From NCBI RefSeq assembly GCF_003635165.1, contig NZ_ML058624.1, forward strand, positions 216,407-280,406: a DNA stretch of 64,000 bases, in the 5' to 3' direction. This document shows positions 9,057 through 19,817 of this stretch, piece by piece; within the stretch, counting starts at the first letter, position 1, and each line of letters begins with the position of its first letter. The stretch comes from Burkholderia sp. Nafp2/4-1b. Lineage in GTDB: Bacteria; Pseudomonadota; Gammaproteobacteria; Burkholderiales; Burkholderiaceae. The notes below the pieces were generated by a model. The model did not search any database. It was not told the DNA's origin and was given only the letters and a program-made list of their open reading frames with translations. The translations under genes and the position numbers were made by a program.

Positions 9057-10084
9057 GGGCGACCGCCCGGCACACCCGGTTCGCGATAGACCGCCGTCGA
9101 TTCGCGCAGCACCAGACGCGGCGACACGACGCGGCGGCGGCTCGGCGCGGCCGTCGAGCCGCCGCCGATCCGCTCGATCAGCGTCTGCGCGGCCATTTCG
9201 CCGAGCGCGCGCACCGACTGGCCGACCGTCGATAGCGCCGGATACGTGTAGCGCGAGAATTCGATGTCGTCGAAGCCGATGATCGAGCAGTCGTCCGGCA
9301 CGCGCAAGCCGCGCTCGGCCGCCGCGCGCAGCGCGCCGACGCCCATCAGGTCGTTGCCGGCGAAAATCGCGCTCGGGTGCACCGACTCGAACAGCCGCGA
9401 CGCCGCGTGATAGCCGCCGAGGCACGAGAAATCGCTTTCCGCGATCGCGCCCGGCACGATGTCGATCCCGCGCTCGGCCATCGCGCGGATGAAGCCGTGC
9501 ACGCGCATCGCGCTGACGGCCGTATCGGTCGGCCCGGTGATGCAGCCGATCTTCGCGTGCCCGAGTTCGAGCAGGTGACGCGTCGCAAGGTAGGCGCCGC
9601 GTTCGTGGTCGATCTGTACGAGGTCGGCCGCGAGCCCTTCGATGTTGCGGTCGACGACGACGAGCGGCGCGTGCGCGTCCGCGAGCGTCTGCGCGAGCAC
9701 CGCGTCCTCGCCGGCCGACGCGACGATCAGCCCGTCGATGCGCTTTTCCTGCAGCACGCGCAGGTAATTGCGCTGCTTCACGGGATCGTCGTCCGAGTTG
9801 CAGAAGAACACGCAATAGCCGTTGGCCGCGCATTGATCCTCGATGCCGCGTGCGAGTTCCGCGAAGTACGGATTCGTGCTGTTCGGCACGACGAGGCCGA
9901 TCGTCGCCGTCGAGCGTGCCTTCAGCGAGCGCGCCACGGCCGATGGCACGTAGTTCAGCTCGCGGATCGCGCCCTCGACCTTCGCACGCACATCCGCGGA
10001 CACCGGCCGCGAATTGTTCACCACGTGCGAGACGGTCGTAAACGACACGCCCGCCATGGCCGCCACATCCTTGATCGTCGCCAT
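9053..10084 (-). CDS. rbsR: LacI-family ribose operon repressor
   Basis: A 343-residue LacI/GalR regulator. Residues 1-55 hold the N-terminal helix-turn-helix and hinge (MATIKDVAAMAGVSFTTVSH); the rest is a periplasmic-binding-protein-like effector domain, expected to bind ribose or a ribose phosphate. It is encoded inside the operon it should control, between rbsC (35 bp upstream) and rbsK (4-bp overlap). The likely operator is the palindrome at 13908-13919 in front of rbsB. Assignment as RbsR rests on context, because LacI members are hard to tell apart by sequence. Confidence 0.9.
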   Translation of the reverse strand: MATIKDVAAMAGVSFTTVSHVVNNSRPVSADVRAKVEGAIRELNYVPSAVARSLKARSTATIGLVVPNSTNPYFAELARGIEDQCAANGYCVFFCNSDDDPVKQRNYLRVLQEKRIDGLIVASAGEDAVLAQTLADAHAPLVVVDRNIEGLAADLVQIDHERGAYLATRHLLELGHAKIGCITGPTDTAVSAMRVHGFIRAMAERGIDIVPGAIAESDFSCLGGYHAASRLFESVHPSAIFAGNDLMGVGALRAAAERGLRVPDDCSIIGFDDIEFSRYTYPALSTVGQSVRALGEMAAQTLIERIGGGSTAAPSRRRVVSPRLVLRESTAVYREPGVPGGRP

Positions 10085-10118
10085 TTCCCGTTCTCTCTGG
10101 TCTGCTTTCTGTGTAGTT

Positions 10119-11134
10119 CTACCGGGCGCGGGCGCGCCGGCTGCGATACGTATCGAGCACGACCGCCACCACGATCACCGCCCCGGTGATGATCCGTTTG
10201 GTCGGCTCGTTCGCGCCGATCTGCGCGAGCCCGGCGGCCAGCACCGAGATGATCAACACGCCGAAAAACGTGCTGATCACCGAGCCGCGCCCGCCCATCA
10301 GGCTCGTGCCGCCGATCACGACGGCTGCGATCACCTGCAGTTCGAGGCCCACGCCCGCGTTCGGGTCGGCGGCCTCGAGCCGCGAAATCTGGAACAGCGA
10401 CGCGAGCCCCGCGAGCGCGCCCATCAGTGCGAATACGAGGATTTTATACGGCCTCGGGTTAACCCCGGCAAGCCGCACGGCCTCCTCATTCGTGCCGATC
10501 CCGACGAGATAGCGCCCGAACACGGTCCGCGTGAGCACGAACTGCGCGGCGATCATCACCGCGACCGCGATCAGGAACGCCGGCGAGATGCCGAGCGCGA
10601 TCGGATTCGACAGAAAATCGAACGCGTCGCCGATATAGGCCGTGCGCGAATTCGTCAGCTGGTACGCGACGCCGCGCGCGGCCTCCAGCACGCCGAGCGA
10701 CACGATGAACGACGGGATCCGCCAGCCGACCGTGATAGCGCCCGTCAACGAGCCGGTCACGGTCGCGACCGCGATCCCGATCAGCGCGGCCGGCAGCGGC
10801 CCCCACTGCCATTTCAGCGCGGCCACGCTGACCATCGACGCCGCCAGCGCGAGCACCGAGCCGACCGACAGGTCGATGCCGGCGATGATTAGCACGAAGG
10901 TCATCCCCACCGACATCACGACGAGATCGGGGATCTGGTTTGCGATCGTACTGAACGTATCGTAGGTCAGGAAGTGCGAGCTCAGCGTCGAGAACAGCAC
11001 GATCATCGCGGCGAGCGCGCCGGCCAGCCCGAGATAGTTCGACACGCCGAGCCGCGTGCCGGACAGCGTGCGCGCGCGGCGCCCCGTCACGGTGTCTTGC
11101 GCGCCTGCGTCGCTCGGGGAAACGGGAGGCTGGG

Positions 11135-11138
<4 letters not shown>
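10119..11138 (-). CDS. rbsC: ribose ABC transporter permease
   Basis: A 339-residue inner-membrane permease of the BPD_transp_2 type with about 8-10 hydrophobic segments. The typical RbsC stretches GIDLSVGSVLALA and GGTSLMGGRGSV are present. It forms the membrane channel with RbsA and receives ribose from RbsB. The start overlaps the rbsA stop by 4 bp. The N-terminal 25-30 residues are polar and variable, as in Burkholderia homologs. Confidence 0.95.
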
Positions 11139-12748
<1,610 letters not shown>

Positions 12749-12850
12749 CGCGATCCTGGTTGCGGCCGCGCGCACGCGGCGCGCGGGTATGACGCTCACA
12801 AGTGCATTCGCATGCAGTGGCCGTGATCGCGCTCACTCCGTATAACGGCC

Positions 12851-12891
12851 ACCGGCCCCGATTCTTGAGGCATTCTTGAGGCCGGCGGCCG
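12851..12891 (-). repeat. hairpin with tandem 11-mers in the rbsB-rbsA gap
   Basis: ATTCTTGAGGC occurs twice back to back (12861-12871, 12872-12882) and is flanked by complementary ACCGGCC and GGCCGGC arms, giving a GC-rich stem downstream of the rbsB stop. Such stems usually protect the binding-protein mRNA and lower rbsA expression. Confidence 0.5.
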
Positions 12892-12904
12892 CGACGGGGC
12901 GGCG

Positions 12905-13855
12905 TTACTTCGTCACGAGATCCACCGGCGTCTCGACCACGCCCGACATGTCGGCCTGCTTGCGATGCTCGGCGATCGCCTTGAGCGCCGTGTCGATGCC
13001 GAACACGGCCTGCTTCGCCGCGTACTGATCGGCGGTCGCGAGCACGCGGCCATCCTTCAGCATCGGCTTGATCGCGTTGATGTTGTCGTAGCCGACCACG
13101 AATACTTTGCCCTGCTTGCCTGCCGCGCGCACGGCCGATACGGCGCCGACCGCCATGTTGTCGTTGCCGCACAGCAGCGCGCGCAGGTTCGGGTATTCGT
13201 TCAGCATCGCGGACGCGACCGCGTTGCCCTTGTCGATTTCCCATTCGCCCGACTGCACCGACACGACCTTCATCCCGCCTGCCTTCATCGCATCCTGGAA
13301 GCCGGCCGTGCGCTGCTGCGCGTTGGTCGTCGTCGACACGCCTTCGAGGATGCCGACCTGGTCGCCCGCCTTCAGCCGCTTCGCGAGGTAGTCGCCGATC
13401 TTGCGCGCGCCCTTGCGGTTATCGGGGCCGACGAACGGCACGTTCAGGTTCTTCGACTTCAGCACGTCGGGGTCGAGCCGATTGTCGATGTTCACGACGA
13501 TGATGCCCGCGTCGACCGCCTTCTTCACGACCGGCACGAGCGCCTTCGAATCGGCCGGCGCGAGCACGATCGCATCGACCTTCGACACGATCATCTGCTC
13601 GACGATGCGAATCTGGTTCGCGGTGTCGGTCTCGTCCTTGATGCCGTTCGTGATCAGGTCGAACTGGCCGGCGTTGTGCTTCTGGTATTCCTTCGCGCCG
13701 GTTTCCATCGTCAGGAAGAACTCGTTGGCGAGCGACTTCATCACGAGCGCGACCTTCGGCTTGGCCGTAGACTGCGCATGGACGGCCGGGGCGGCAGCGA
13801 CCGCGACGGCGGCAAGCGCGGCGGTCAGGAAGCGACGGCGAAAGCGGACATTCAT
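12905..13855 (-). CDS. rbsB: ribose ABC transporter substrate-binding protein
   Basis: A 316-residue periplasmic sugar-binding protein (peripla_BP_4 type). A signal peptide covers roughly residues 1-23 (basic RRR, then an Ala/Val core ending AVHA-Q). The mature part follows RbsB (KVALVMKSLANEFFLTMETGA; DAIVLAPADSKALVP; VGYDNINAIKPMLKDG). ATG 13855 is chosen because AGGAG lies 6 nt upstream; another in-frame ATG at 13861 would add MC. First gene of the operon, directly behind a LacI-type operator. Confidence 0.94.
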   Translation of the reverse strand: MNVRFRRRFLTAALAAVAVAAAPAVHAQSTAKPKVALVMKSLANEFFLTMETGAKEYQKHNAGQFDLITNGIKDETDTANQIRIVEQMIVSKVDAIVLAPADSKALVPVVKKAVDAGIIVVNIDNRLDPDVLKSKNLNVPFVGPDNRKGARKIGDYLAKRLKAGDQVGILEGVSTTTNAQQRTAGFQDAMKAGGMKVVSVQSGEWEIDKGNAVASAMLNEYPNLRALLCGNDNMAVGAVSAVRAAGKQGKVFVVGYDNINAIKPMLKDGRVLATADQYAAKQAVFGIDTALKAIAEHRKQADMSGVVETPVDLVTK

Positions 13856-13907
13856 ACACATCTCCTGGCGACTGGCCCGACGGGGCCGGATTGTTGTTTT
13901 AATGTGA

Positions 13908-13919
13908 GCAAACGTTTGC
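13908..13919. promoter_or_regulatory. LacI-family operator, probably for RbsR
   Basis: The perfect 12-bp palindrome GCAAACGTTTGC, with the AAACGTTT core typical of LacI/GalR operators (compare RbsR and PurR sites), lies 53 bp upstream of the rbsB start. It should be the binding site through which RbsR controls the whole operon. Confidence 0.75.
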
Positions 13920-14168
13920 GCCACACTACCCGAGCATTGGCCATCGATGCTGCTTGTCGGTACCACGGAATGGAAGCGAGGCAGACGGCCGACTGCCTGG
14001 CGCGTGCTGTCGTCGACGCGCCACCGCCGGCGAGGGCGCCGGCGGAGTGAAGGCTATGCTGTACCGTTTCGGTGCGACGCGCAACCCGTCTGATCAATAT
14101 TTAAGGGTTTATTCGGAGCACACGATTGCGCGTGTCGATTGCGGCGCGTTACGGCGTGCGGGTGTGCG
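13920..14168. other. intergenic between rbsB operator and small ORF
   Basis: Part of the rbs promoter region. A patch around 14090-14130 is AT-richer. Open frames on both strands look non-coding. Confidence 0.35.
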
Positions 14169-14363
14169 TCATGCCGGGTTGCGCGGCGCGGCTTCGTCGC
14201 GATCATCCGCCGGTGGCTCGCCGAAGCGATACATCGTCGCAACGACGTATTCGAATCCGCCGCCTTTGTTTTTCTGTGAATTGGCGAATACGTGATGGGC
14301 GCCTTTGGCGGCAGCCCGATATTCCGCGGCGGCGTCGATCGAAGCTTCGACGCGCCGGCACAC
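14169..14363 (-). CDS. small hypothetical protein
   Basis: Possible 64-residue cytoplasmic protein with a GTG start, containing AHHVFANSQKNKGGGFEYVV, a globular-looking composition unlike the surrounding random frames. The frame stays open further upstream but offers no ATG, and no clear ribosome binding site precedes the GTG. Function unknown. It lies alone between cysB and rbsB, so support is limited to composition. Confidence 0.4.
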   Translation of the reverse strand: MCRRVEASIDAAAEYRAAAKGAHHVFANSQKNKGGGFEYVVATMYRFGEPPADDRDEAAPRNPA

Positions 14364-14454
14364 GATGACGGCACGAAGCCGGGTGTCACGATGTGCCGTT
14401 GCGGCACGTCCGGCGGCCGGCGTATGCCGCGCCGCCGGAGCGTCACCGTGGAAC

Positions 14455-15381
14455 TCAGACCGCTTCGCGCAGCAGCCCCGCGATTTCCGCTTCGTTCAGG
14501 TGCGGCGCGAACATCTCGATCAGCCGGTACGCATACGCGCGCAGGAACGCACCCTTGCGCAACCCGACGCGCGTCGTGCTCGCCTCGAACAGATGCTGTG
14601 TGTCGAGCGCGACGAGGCCGGTGTCACGCTGCGGATCGAACGCCATCGCCGCGACGACGCCGATCCCCATCCCGAGTTCGACGTAGGTCTTGATCACGTC
14701 CGCGTCGATCGCGGTCAGCACGACGTCGGGCACCGCGCCGGCCTGCGTGAACGCCTGGTCGATGTGCGAGCGGCCCGTGAAGTCCTGGTCGTACGTGATG
14801 ATCGGGTACTCGGCGATTTCCTCGAGCGTCAGGTTCTCGCGGCCGACGAGCGGATGTCCCTTCGGCACGACGACCGTGTGGTGCCACGAATAGCACGGGA
14901 ACGTGACGATGTCCGGATAGCGATCGAGCGCCTCGGTCGAGATGCCGAGATCGGCTTCGCCGTTCAGGATCATCTGCGCGATCTGCTGCGGGCTGCCCTG
15001 GCGCAGCGCGAGATGCACCTTCGGGAACACTTCGGTGAACTGGCGGATCACCTTCGGCAGCGCGTAGCGCGCCTGCGTGTGGGTCGTCGCGACGACGAGG
15101 TGGCCGCTGTCCTGGTCCGCGAACTGGCGCGCGACGCGGCGCAGGTTCTCCGCATCGAGCAGCATCCGCTCGATCAGCTGGTGCACGGCCTTGCCCGGCT
15201 CCGTGAGCCCGGTGAGCCGCTTGCCGCGCCGGATGAAGATGTCGACGCCCAGTTCGTCCTCGAGATCCTTGATCTGCTTCGACACGCCGGACTGCGACGT
15301 GTACAGCACGTTCGCGACTTCCGTCAGGTTCATGTTCTGGCGCACGGCTTCACGCACGAAACGCAATTGCTGGAAATTCAT
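14455..15381 (-). CDS. cysB: LysR-type sulfur regulator CysB
   Basis: A 308-residue LysR regulator. The N-terminal winged helix-turn-helix (MNFQQLRFVREAVRQNMNLT, LYTSQSGVSKQIKDLEDELG) is characteristic of the CysB/Cbl branch, followed by the effector domain for N-acetylserine or a related sulfur signal. CysB activates sulfate and thiosulfate uptake and cysteine synthesis genes. Here it is the last gene of the sulfate operon it should control (81 bp after cysA), a common Burkholderia arrangement. Burkholderia also encodes the paralog SsuR; the linkage with cysTWA favours CysB. Confidence 0.9.
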   Translation of the reverse strand: MNFQQLRFVREAVRQNMNLTEVANVLYTSQSGVSKQIKDLEDELGVDIFIRRGKRLTGLTEPGKAVHQLIERMLLDAENLRRVARQFADQDSGHLVVATTHTQARYALPKVIRQFTEVFPKVHLALRQGSPQQIAQMILNGEADLGISTEALDRYPDIVTFPCYSWHHTVVVPKGHPLVGRENLTLEEIAEYPIITYDQDFTGRSHIDQAFTQAGAVPDVVLTAIDADVIKTYVELGMGIGVVAAMAFDPQRDTGLVALDTQHLFEASTTRVGLRKGAFLRAYAYRLIEMFAPHLNEAEIAGLLREAV

Positions 15382-15462
15382 GGGTTTGCCTCTTAGGCTG
15401 TCGTTGTTCGAATGTCGATTCGGGGCGATGTCCGCCCTCTTCTCTTTGGCCCGGTTCCGGTG

Positions 15463-16521
15463 TCAGTGTGCGGGAAAGACGCGCACTGCGCGCGGCACCG
15501 CCGTCGCGCCATCGCCCACCTGCAACGCGAGCGCGCGCCACGCGTCGCGATCGAGTTCCGCTTCGAGCGCGCCACCCGTGCGCGCCTCGAGCTCGACCCG
15601 CACCGAACCGCCGAGCGGGATCACGCGGCGCACGTCGACCGCGATGCCGTCGCGATGACCTTCGCCGGCCGGCCACAGCTGCAAGTCGTGCGGCCGCACG
15701 TACGCGTTCGCGGGGCCGGCGAAATCGGCATCGACCTCGATCGGCGCAGCCGCGCCCTGGGCGACGAAGCCGCGCCCGGCGACCGTGCCCGGCAGCCGGT
15801 TCGCCGCGCCGAGGAACTCGTACACGAACGCGCTTTGCGGATGATCGTAGACGTCCTGCGGGCTGCCGACCTGCTCCACGTGACCGCGGTTCAGCACGAC
15901 GATGCGGTCGGCCACTTCCAGCGCCTCCTCCTGGTCGTGCGTGACGAAGATCGTCGAGATGTGCAGATCGTCGTGCAGGCGGCGCAGCCAGCCGCGCAGC
16001 TCCTTGCGCACCTTCGCGTCGAGCGCGCCGAACGGCTCGTCGAGCAGCAGCACCTTCGGTTCGACCGCCAGCGCGCGGGCCAGCGCGATCCGCTGGCGCT
16101 GGCCGCCCGACAGCTCGGACGGATAGCGCTGCGCGAGCCAGTCGAGCTGCACGAGCTTCAGCAGCTCATGCACCTTTTCGCGGATCACGGCTTCCGACGG
16201 CCGCTCGCGGCGCGGCTTCACGCGCAGCCCGAACGCGACGTTCTCGAACACGGTCATGTGGCGGAACAGCGCGTAATGCTGGAACACGAAGCCGACCTGG
16301 CGCTCGCGCGCGCCGACCGACGCGACGTCGAGCCCCTGCAGCACGACCTGGCCGGCGTCCGCGTGCTCGAGGCCCGCGATCACGCGCAGCAGCGTGGTCT
16401 TGCCGCAGCCGGACGGCCCCAGCAGCGCGACGAGCTCGCCCGCCGGGAAGTCGAGCGACACGTTGTCGAGCGCGGTGAAATCGCCGAAGCGCTTCTGAAG
16501 ATGACGGACGGTGATACCCAT
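15463..16521 (-). CDS. cysA: sulfate/thiosulfate ABC transporter ATP-binding protein
   Basis: A 352-residue ABC ATPase. Walker A GPSGCGKTT, signature LSGGQRQR and Walker B LLLDEPFGALD are intact, and a C-terminal TOBE-like regulatory domain follows (about residues 235-352). It powers sulfate import with CysT and CysW. The ATG at 16521 gives the canonical MGITVRHLQKRFG start; longer upstream frame is part of the cysW overlap region. Gap to cysW is 13 bp. Confidence 0.95.
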   Translation of the reverse strand: MGITVRHLQKRFGDFTALDNVSLDFPAGELVALLGPSGCGKTTLLRVIAGLEHADAGQVVLQGLDVASVGARERQVGFVFQHYALFRHMTVFENVAFGLRVKPRRERPSEAVIREKVHELLKLVQLDWLAQRYPSELSGGQRQRIALARALAVEPKVLLLDEPFGALDAKVRKELRGWLRRLHDDLHISTIFVTHDQEEALEVADRIVVLNRGHVEQVGSPQDVYDHPQSAFVYEFLGAANRLPGTVAGRGFVAQGAAAPIEVDADFAGPANAYVRPHDLQLWPAGEGHRDGIAVDVRRVIPLGGSVRVELEARTGGALEAELDRDAWRALALQVGDGATAVPRAVRVFPAH

Positions 16522-16534
16522 TCTGGTTGCCTCT

Positions 16535-17482
16535 TTACGATTTCGACGAATTGGCGGCGACGGGGCCGGCATGAGCGGGAACGTCATCGCGTGCGCCGGC
16601 CAGTTCGGCGGCAAGATGACGCTCGGCGAGCAGCTTCAGCGCGAGCGTGACGAGCGCGAGCAGCGCCAGCACCGACGCCACCGCGAAGGCCGCCGCGAAG
16701 TTGTATTCGTTGTACAGAATCTCGACGTGCAGCGGCATCGTGTCGGTCACGCCGCGGATGTGGCCGGACACGACCGACACCGCGCCGAACTCGCCCATCG
16801 CGCGCGCGTTGCACAGGATCACGCCGTACAGCAGGCCCCACTTCACGTTCGGCAGCGTCACGCGCCGGAAGATCTGCCAGCCCGACGCGCCGAGCACGCG
16901 CGCGGCCTCTTCCTCGTCGGTGCCCTGCGCCTGCATCAGCGGGATCAGCTCGCGCGCGACGAACGGGAACGTGACGAAGATCGTCGCGAGCACGATGCCC
17001 GGCACCGCGAAGATGATCTGCACGTCGTGGGCCTGCAGCCACGGGCCGAACCAGCCCTGCGCGCCGAACAGCAGCACGTACACGAGGCCCGAGATCACCG
17101 GCGACACCGAGAACGGCAGGTCGATCAGCGTGGTCAGCAACGCCTTGCCGCGGAATTCGAACTTCGCGATCGCCCACGACGCGCACACGCCGAACACGAG
17201 ATTCAGCGGCACCGCGATCACGGCGACGGTCAGCGTCAGCTTGATCGCCGACCACGCGTCGGGATCGGCGAGCGATTCGAGATAGAAGCCGACACCCTTG
17301 CGCAGCGCCTCGAAGAACACCGCGGCGAGCGGCACGACGAGGAAGAACGCGAGGAACACCAGCGCGACGCCGATCAGCAGCCAGCGCACGGCGCGCGGCT
17401 CGCTGACGGGGTCGAGCTGCTTCGCGGCGCGCGTGCGCGCGGCGGACGGGTTGTTCAGCACGACGGTGGACTCCTGGCTCAT
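16535..17482 (-). CDS. cysW: sulfate ABC transporter permease CysW
   Basis: A 315-residue inner-membrane permease with six predicted helices and the EAA-type loop (EEEAARVLGASGWQIFRRVTLP). The ATG at 17482 overlaps the cysT stop (ATGA). The same frame stays open up to 18577 but that part is the shadow of cysT. It pairs with CysT to form the channel. Confidence 0.94.
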   Translation of the reverse strand: MSQESTVVLNNPSAARTRAAKQLDPVSEPRAVRWLLIGVALVFLAFFLVVPLAAVFFEALRKGVGFYLESLADPDAWSAIKLTLTVAVIAVPLNLVFGVCASWAIAKFEFRGKALLTTLIDLPFSVSPVISGLVYVLLFGAQGWFGPWLQAHDVQIIFAVPGIVLATIFVTFPFVARELIPLMQAQGTDEEEAARVLGASGWQIFRRVTLPNVKWGLLYGVILCNARAMGEFGAVSVVSGHIRGVTDTMPLHVEILYNEYNFAAAFAVASVLALLALVTLALKLLAERHLAAELAGARDDVPAHAGPVAANSSKS

Positions 17483-18378
17483 TGCTGGGCTCCTGCGGTG
17501 CTCGCGGCAACGGTGACGGCCGCAGGCGCGGGCCCGCTCGCGCCCTTGCTCGTCCTGCGCTGCAGATACCATTGCAGCGTGTTGATCAGCAGCAGCATCA
17601 GGAACGACACGACCAGCATCACGACCGCCAGCGCGGTCGCGCCTGCGTAGTCGTACTGTTCGAGTTTCGTGATGATCAGCAGCGACGTGATCTCGGACTT
17701 CATCGGCACGTTGCCGGCGATGAAGATCACCGACCCGTATTCGCCGAGCGCGCGCGCGAACGACAGCGCGAAGCCGGTGAGCAGCGCCGGCAGCACGGAC
17801 GGCAGCACCACGCGGCGGAACGTCAGCCAGCGCGACGCGCCGAGGCACGCGGCGGCCTCTTCCTGCTCGCGCTCGAAATCCTCGAGCACCGGCTGCACGG
17901 TGCGCACGACGAACGGCAGCCCGATGAAGGTCAGCGCGACCAGCACGCCGATCGGCGTGAACGCGATCTTGATGCCGAACGGCGCAAGATACTGGCCGAT
18001 CCAGCCGTTGGTCGCATAGACGGCCGCGAGCGAGATGCCGGCGACCGACGTCGGCAGCGCGAACGGCAGGTCGACGATCGCGTCGACGAGGCGCTTGAAC
18101 GGGAACGTGTAGCGCACCAGCACCCACGCGACGAGAAAGCCGAACACGGCGTTGATGACGGCGCCGCCCAGGGCGGACGCGAACGTCAGCCGGTACGACG
18201 CGAGCACGCGCGGCGACGTGACGGCGGTGACGAACTGGTCCCACGACAGCGTCGCGGTCTTCAGGAACGTGGCGGCGAGCGGGATCAGCACCACGAGGCT
18301 CAAATAGGCCACCGTGATGCCGAGCGTCACGCCGAAACCGGGCAGCGCGCTCGGCTTGCGAAAGGTGTACGTCGTCAT
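17479..18378 (-). CDS. cysT: sulfate ABC transporter permease CysT
   Basis: A 299-residue inner-membrane permease (also named CysU). Six helices; the EAA loop is EEAAACLGASRWLTFRRVVLP; DLPFALPTSVAGISLA is typical of the family. It lies 137 bp after sbp, with a strong palindrome in the gap, and overlaps cysW by 4 bp. Confidence 0.94.
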   Translation of the reverse strand: MTTYTFRKPSALPGFGVTLGITVAYLSLVVLIPLAATFLKTATLSWDQFVTAVTSPRVLASYRLTFASALGGAVINAVFGFLVAWVLVRYTFPFKRLVDAIVDLPFALPTSVAGISLAAVYATNGWIGQYLAPFGIKIAFTPIGVLVALTFIGLPFVVRTVQPVLEDFEREQEEAAACLGASRWLTFRRVVLPSVLPALLTGFALSFARALGEYGSVIFIAGNVPMKSEITSLLIITKLEQYDYAGATALAVVMLVVSFLMLLLINTLQWYLQRRTSKGASGPAPAAVTVAASTAGAQQ

Positions 18379-18423
18379 CGGATGCTCTTGCTGGGTCGAT
18401 GCTGCTCACGGGTCCGACGCAAA

Positions 18424-18452
18424 CGCCGGCGCCGAGAATTCTCGCGCCGGCG
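18424..18452 (-). repeat. long palindrome between sbp and cysT
   Basis: Left arm 18424-18438 and right arm 18439-18452 are complementary apart from one bulged C, centred on GAGAATTCTC. No T-run follows on the minus strand, so it is more likely an mRNA-protecting or attenuating stem that raises sbp over cysTWA than a full terminator. Confidence 0.6.
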
Positions 18453-18515
18453 GCCCGTCGGGGATGCGGCGCGCTGTCGTGGCGCGCCGCTGTCGTTATG
18501 GTGTGACTGCGTGCG

Positions 18516-19553
18516 TTACTGCGGCTTGTAGATCGAATCGAACACGCCGCCGTCTGCGAAATGCGTCTTCTGCGCATTCGTCCAGCCGCCGAACGTGTCG
18601 TCGACCGTGTACAGCTTCAGCTTCGGGAACTGCTTCGTCAGCTCCGCCGGCACGTTCTTCGAACGCGGACGGTAGTAGTTGCGCGCCGCGATCTCCTGGC
18701 CCTGCGGGCTGTACAGGAAGTTCAGGTAAGCCTCGGCCAGCTTGCGCGTGCCCTTCTTGTCGACCACCTTGTCGACCACCGCGACGGGCGGCTCGGCCAG
18801 GATGCTCACCGACGGCACGACGATCTCGAACTTGTCGGGGCCGAATTCCTTGATCGACAGGAACGCCTCGTTCTCCCACGCGATCAGCACGTCGCCGATC
18901 CCGCGCTGCACGAAGCTCGTCGTCGCGCCGCGCGCGCCCGAATCGAGTACGCCGGCGTTCTTGTAGAGCTTCGTCACGAATTCCTTCGCGCTCTGCTCGT
19001 TGCCGCTCGGCTTGTGAACCGCGTACGCCCACGCGGCCAGGTAGTTCCAGCGTGCACCGCCCGAGGTCTTCGGGTTCGGCGTGACGATCGAGACGCCCGG
19101 CTTGGTCAGGTCGTCCCAGTCCTTGATCCCCTTCGGATTGCCCTTGCGCACCAGGAACACGATCGTCGACGTGTACGGCGATGCGTTGTCGGGCAGGCGC
19201 TTTTGCCAGTCCTTGTTGACGAGACCCTTGTTCGCGAGCGCGTCGATGTCGTAAGCGAGCGCCAGCGTGACGACGTCGGCCTGCAGCCCGTCGAGCACCG
19301 AGCGCGCCTGGGCGCCCGAGCCGCCATGCGACTGCTTGAAGTTGACCGTCTCGCCCGTCTTCGCCTTCCACTCCTTGCCGAACGCCTGGTTGAAGTCCTG
19401 ATACAGCTCGCGCGTCGGGTCGTACGACACGTTCAGGAACGTCGTATCGGCCTGGGCATGCGTTGCGACGCCCAGCGCCGCCGCCGCGCCCAGCGCGAGT
19501 GTTGCGATCAGGCGGCCCACTCCGCCCACCAGCCCCGTATTGCGCTTCGCCAT
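18516..19553 (-). CDS. sbp: periplasmic sulfate-binding protein
   Basis: A 345-residue sulfate-binding protein. A long signal peptide (about 35 residues, ending THAQA-D) precedes the classic mature N-terminus TTFLNVSYDPTRELYQDFN. The anion-binding segment FKQSHGGSGAQARSV is intact. It delivers sulfate to CysTWA. First gene of the sbp-cysTWA-cysB operon and divergent from lexA. Confidence 0.95.
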   Translation of the reverse strand: MAKRNTGLVGGVGRLIATLALGAAAALGVATHAQADTTFLNVSYDPTRELYQDFNQAFGKEWKAKTGETVNFKQSHGGSGAQARSVLDGLQADVVTLALAYDIDALANKGLVNKDWQKRLPDNASPYTSTIVFLVRKGNPKGIKDWDDLTKPGVSIVTPNPKTSGGARWNYLAAWAYAVHKPSGNEQSAKEFVTKLYKNAGVLDSGARGATTSFVQRGIGDVLIAWENEAFLSIKEFGPDKFEIVVPSVSILAEPPVAVVDKVVDKKGTRKLAEAYLNFLYSPQGQEIAARNYYRPRSKNVPAELTKQFPKLKLYTVDDTFGGWTNAQKTHFADGGVFDSIYKPQ

Positions 19554-19607
19554 CCTTGGTTCTCCAGTGTTGTCGGTACTGCGATGTCGGGCCAGTCTAT
19601 CGAACGG

Positions 19608-19660
19608 GTTACATGATTAAAAATAATCGTTCCTTATTTTTTAATACCCAAAAGTGCTAA
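19608..19660 (-). promoter_or_regulatory. AT-rich sbp promoter, candidate CysB site
   Basis: A sharp AT-rich island (runs such as GATTAAAAATAATC and TTATTTTTTAATA) in an otherwise GC-rich region, 55-105 bp upstream of sbp. CysB sites are AT-rich and lie just here relative to sulfate operons. The exact boxes are not resolved by eye. Confidence 0.4.
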
Positions 19661-19774
19661 CGCAGACGGGACGGACGGTTGCGGCAGACAAACCGGCGCC
19701 GGGGCGTCACGAAATCACCTCGGAACGGGCGCGATCGCGTCGAACCTCAAGTAACACTTGAAATTCGCGAAGTA

Positions 19775-19810
19775 CTGTATAAAAATACAGCTCACTGTCT
19801 ATCCATACAG
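19775..19810 (+). promoter_or_regulatory. two LexA (SOS) boxes
   Basis: CTGTATAAAAATACAG (19775-19790) and CTGTCTATCCATACAG (19795-19810) both fit CTGT-N8-ACAG exactly. They are 20 bp apart centre to centre (about two helix turns), directly before the lexA start, as in autoregulated proteobacterial lexA genes. Confidence 0.93.
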
Positions 19811-19817
19811 TTCAGCC

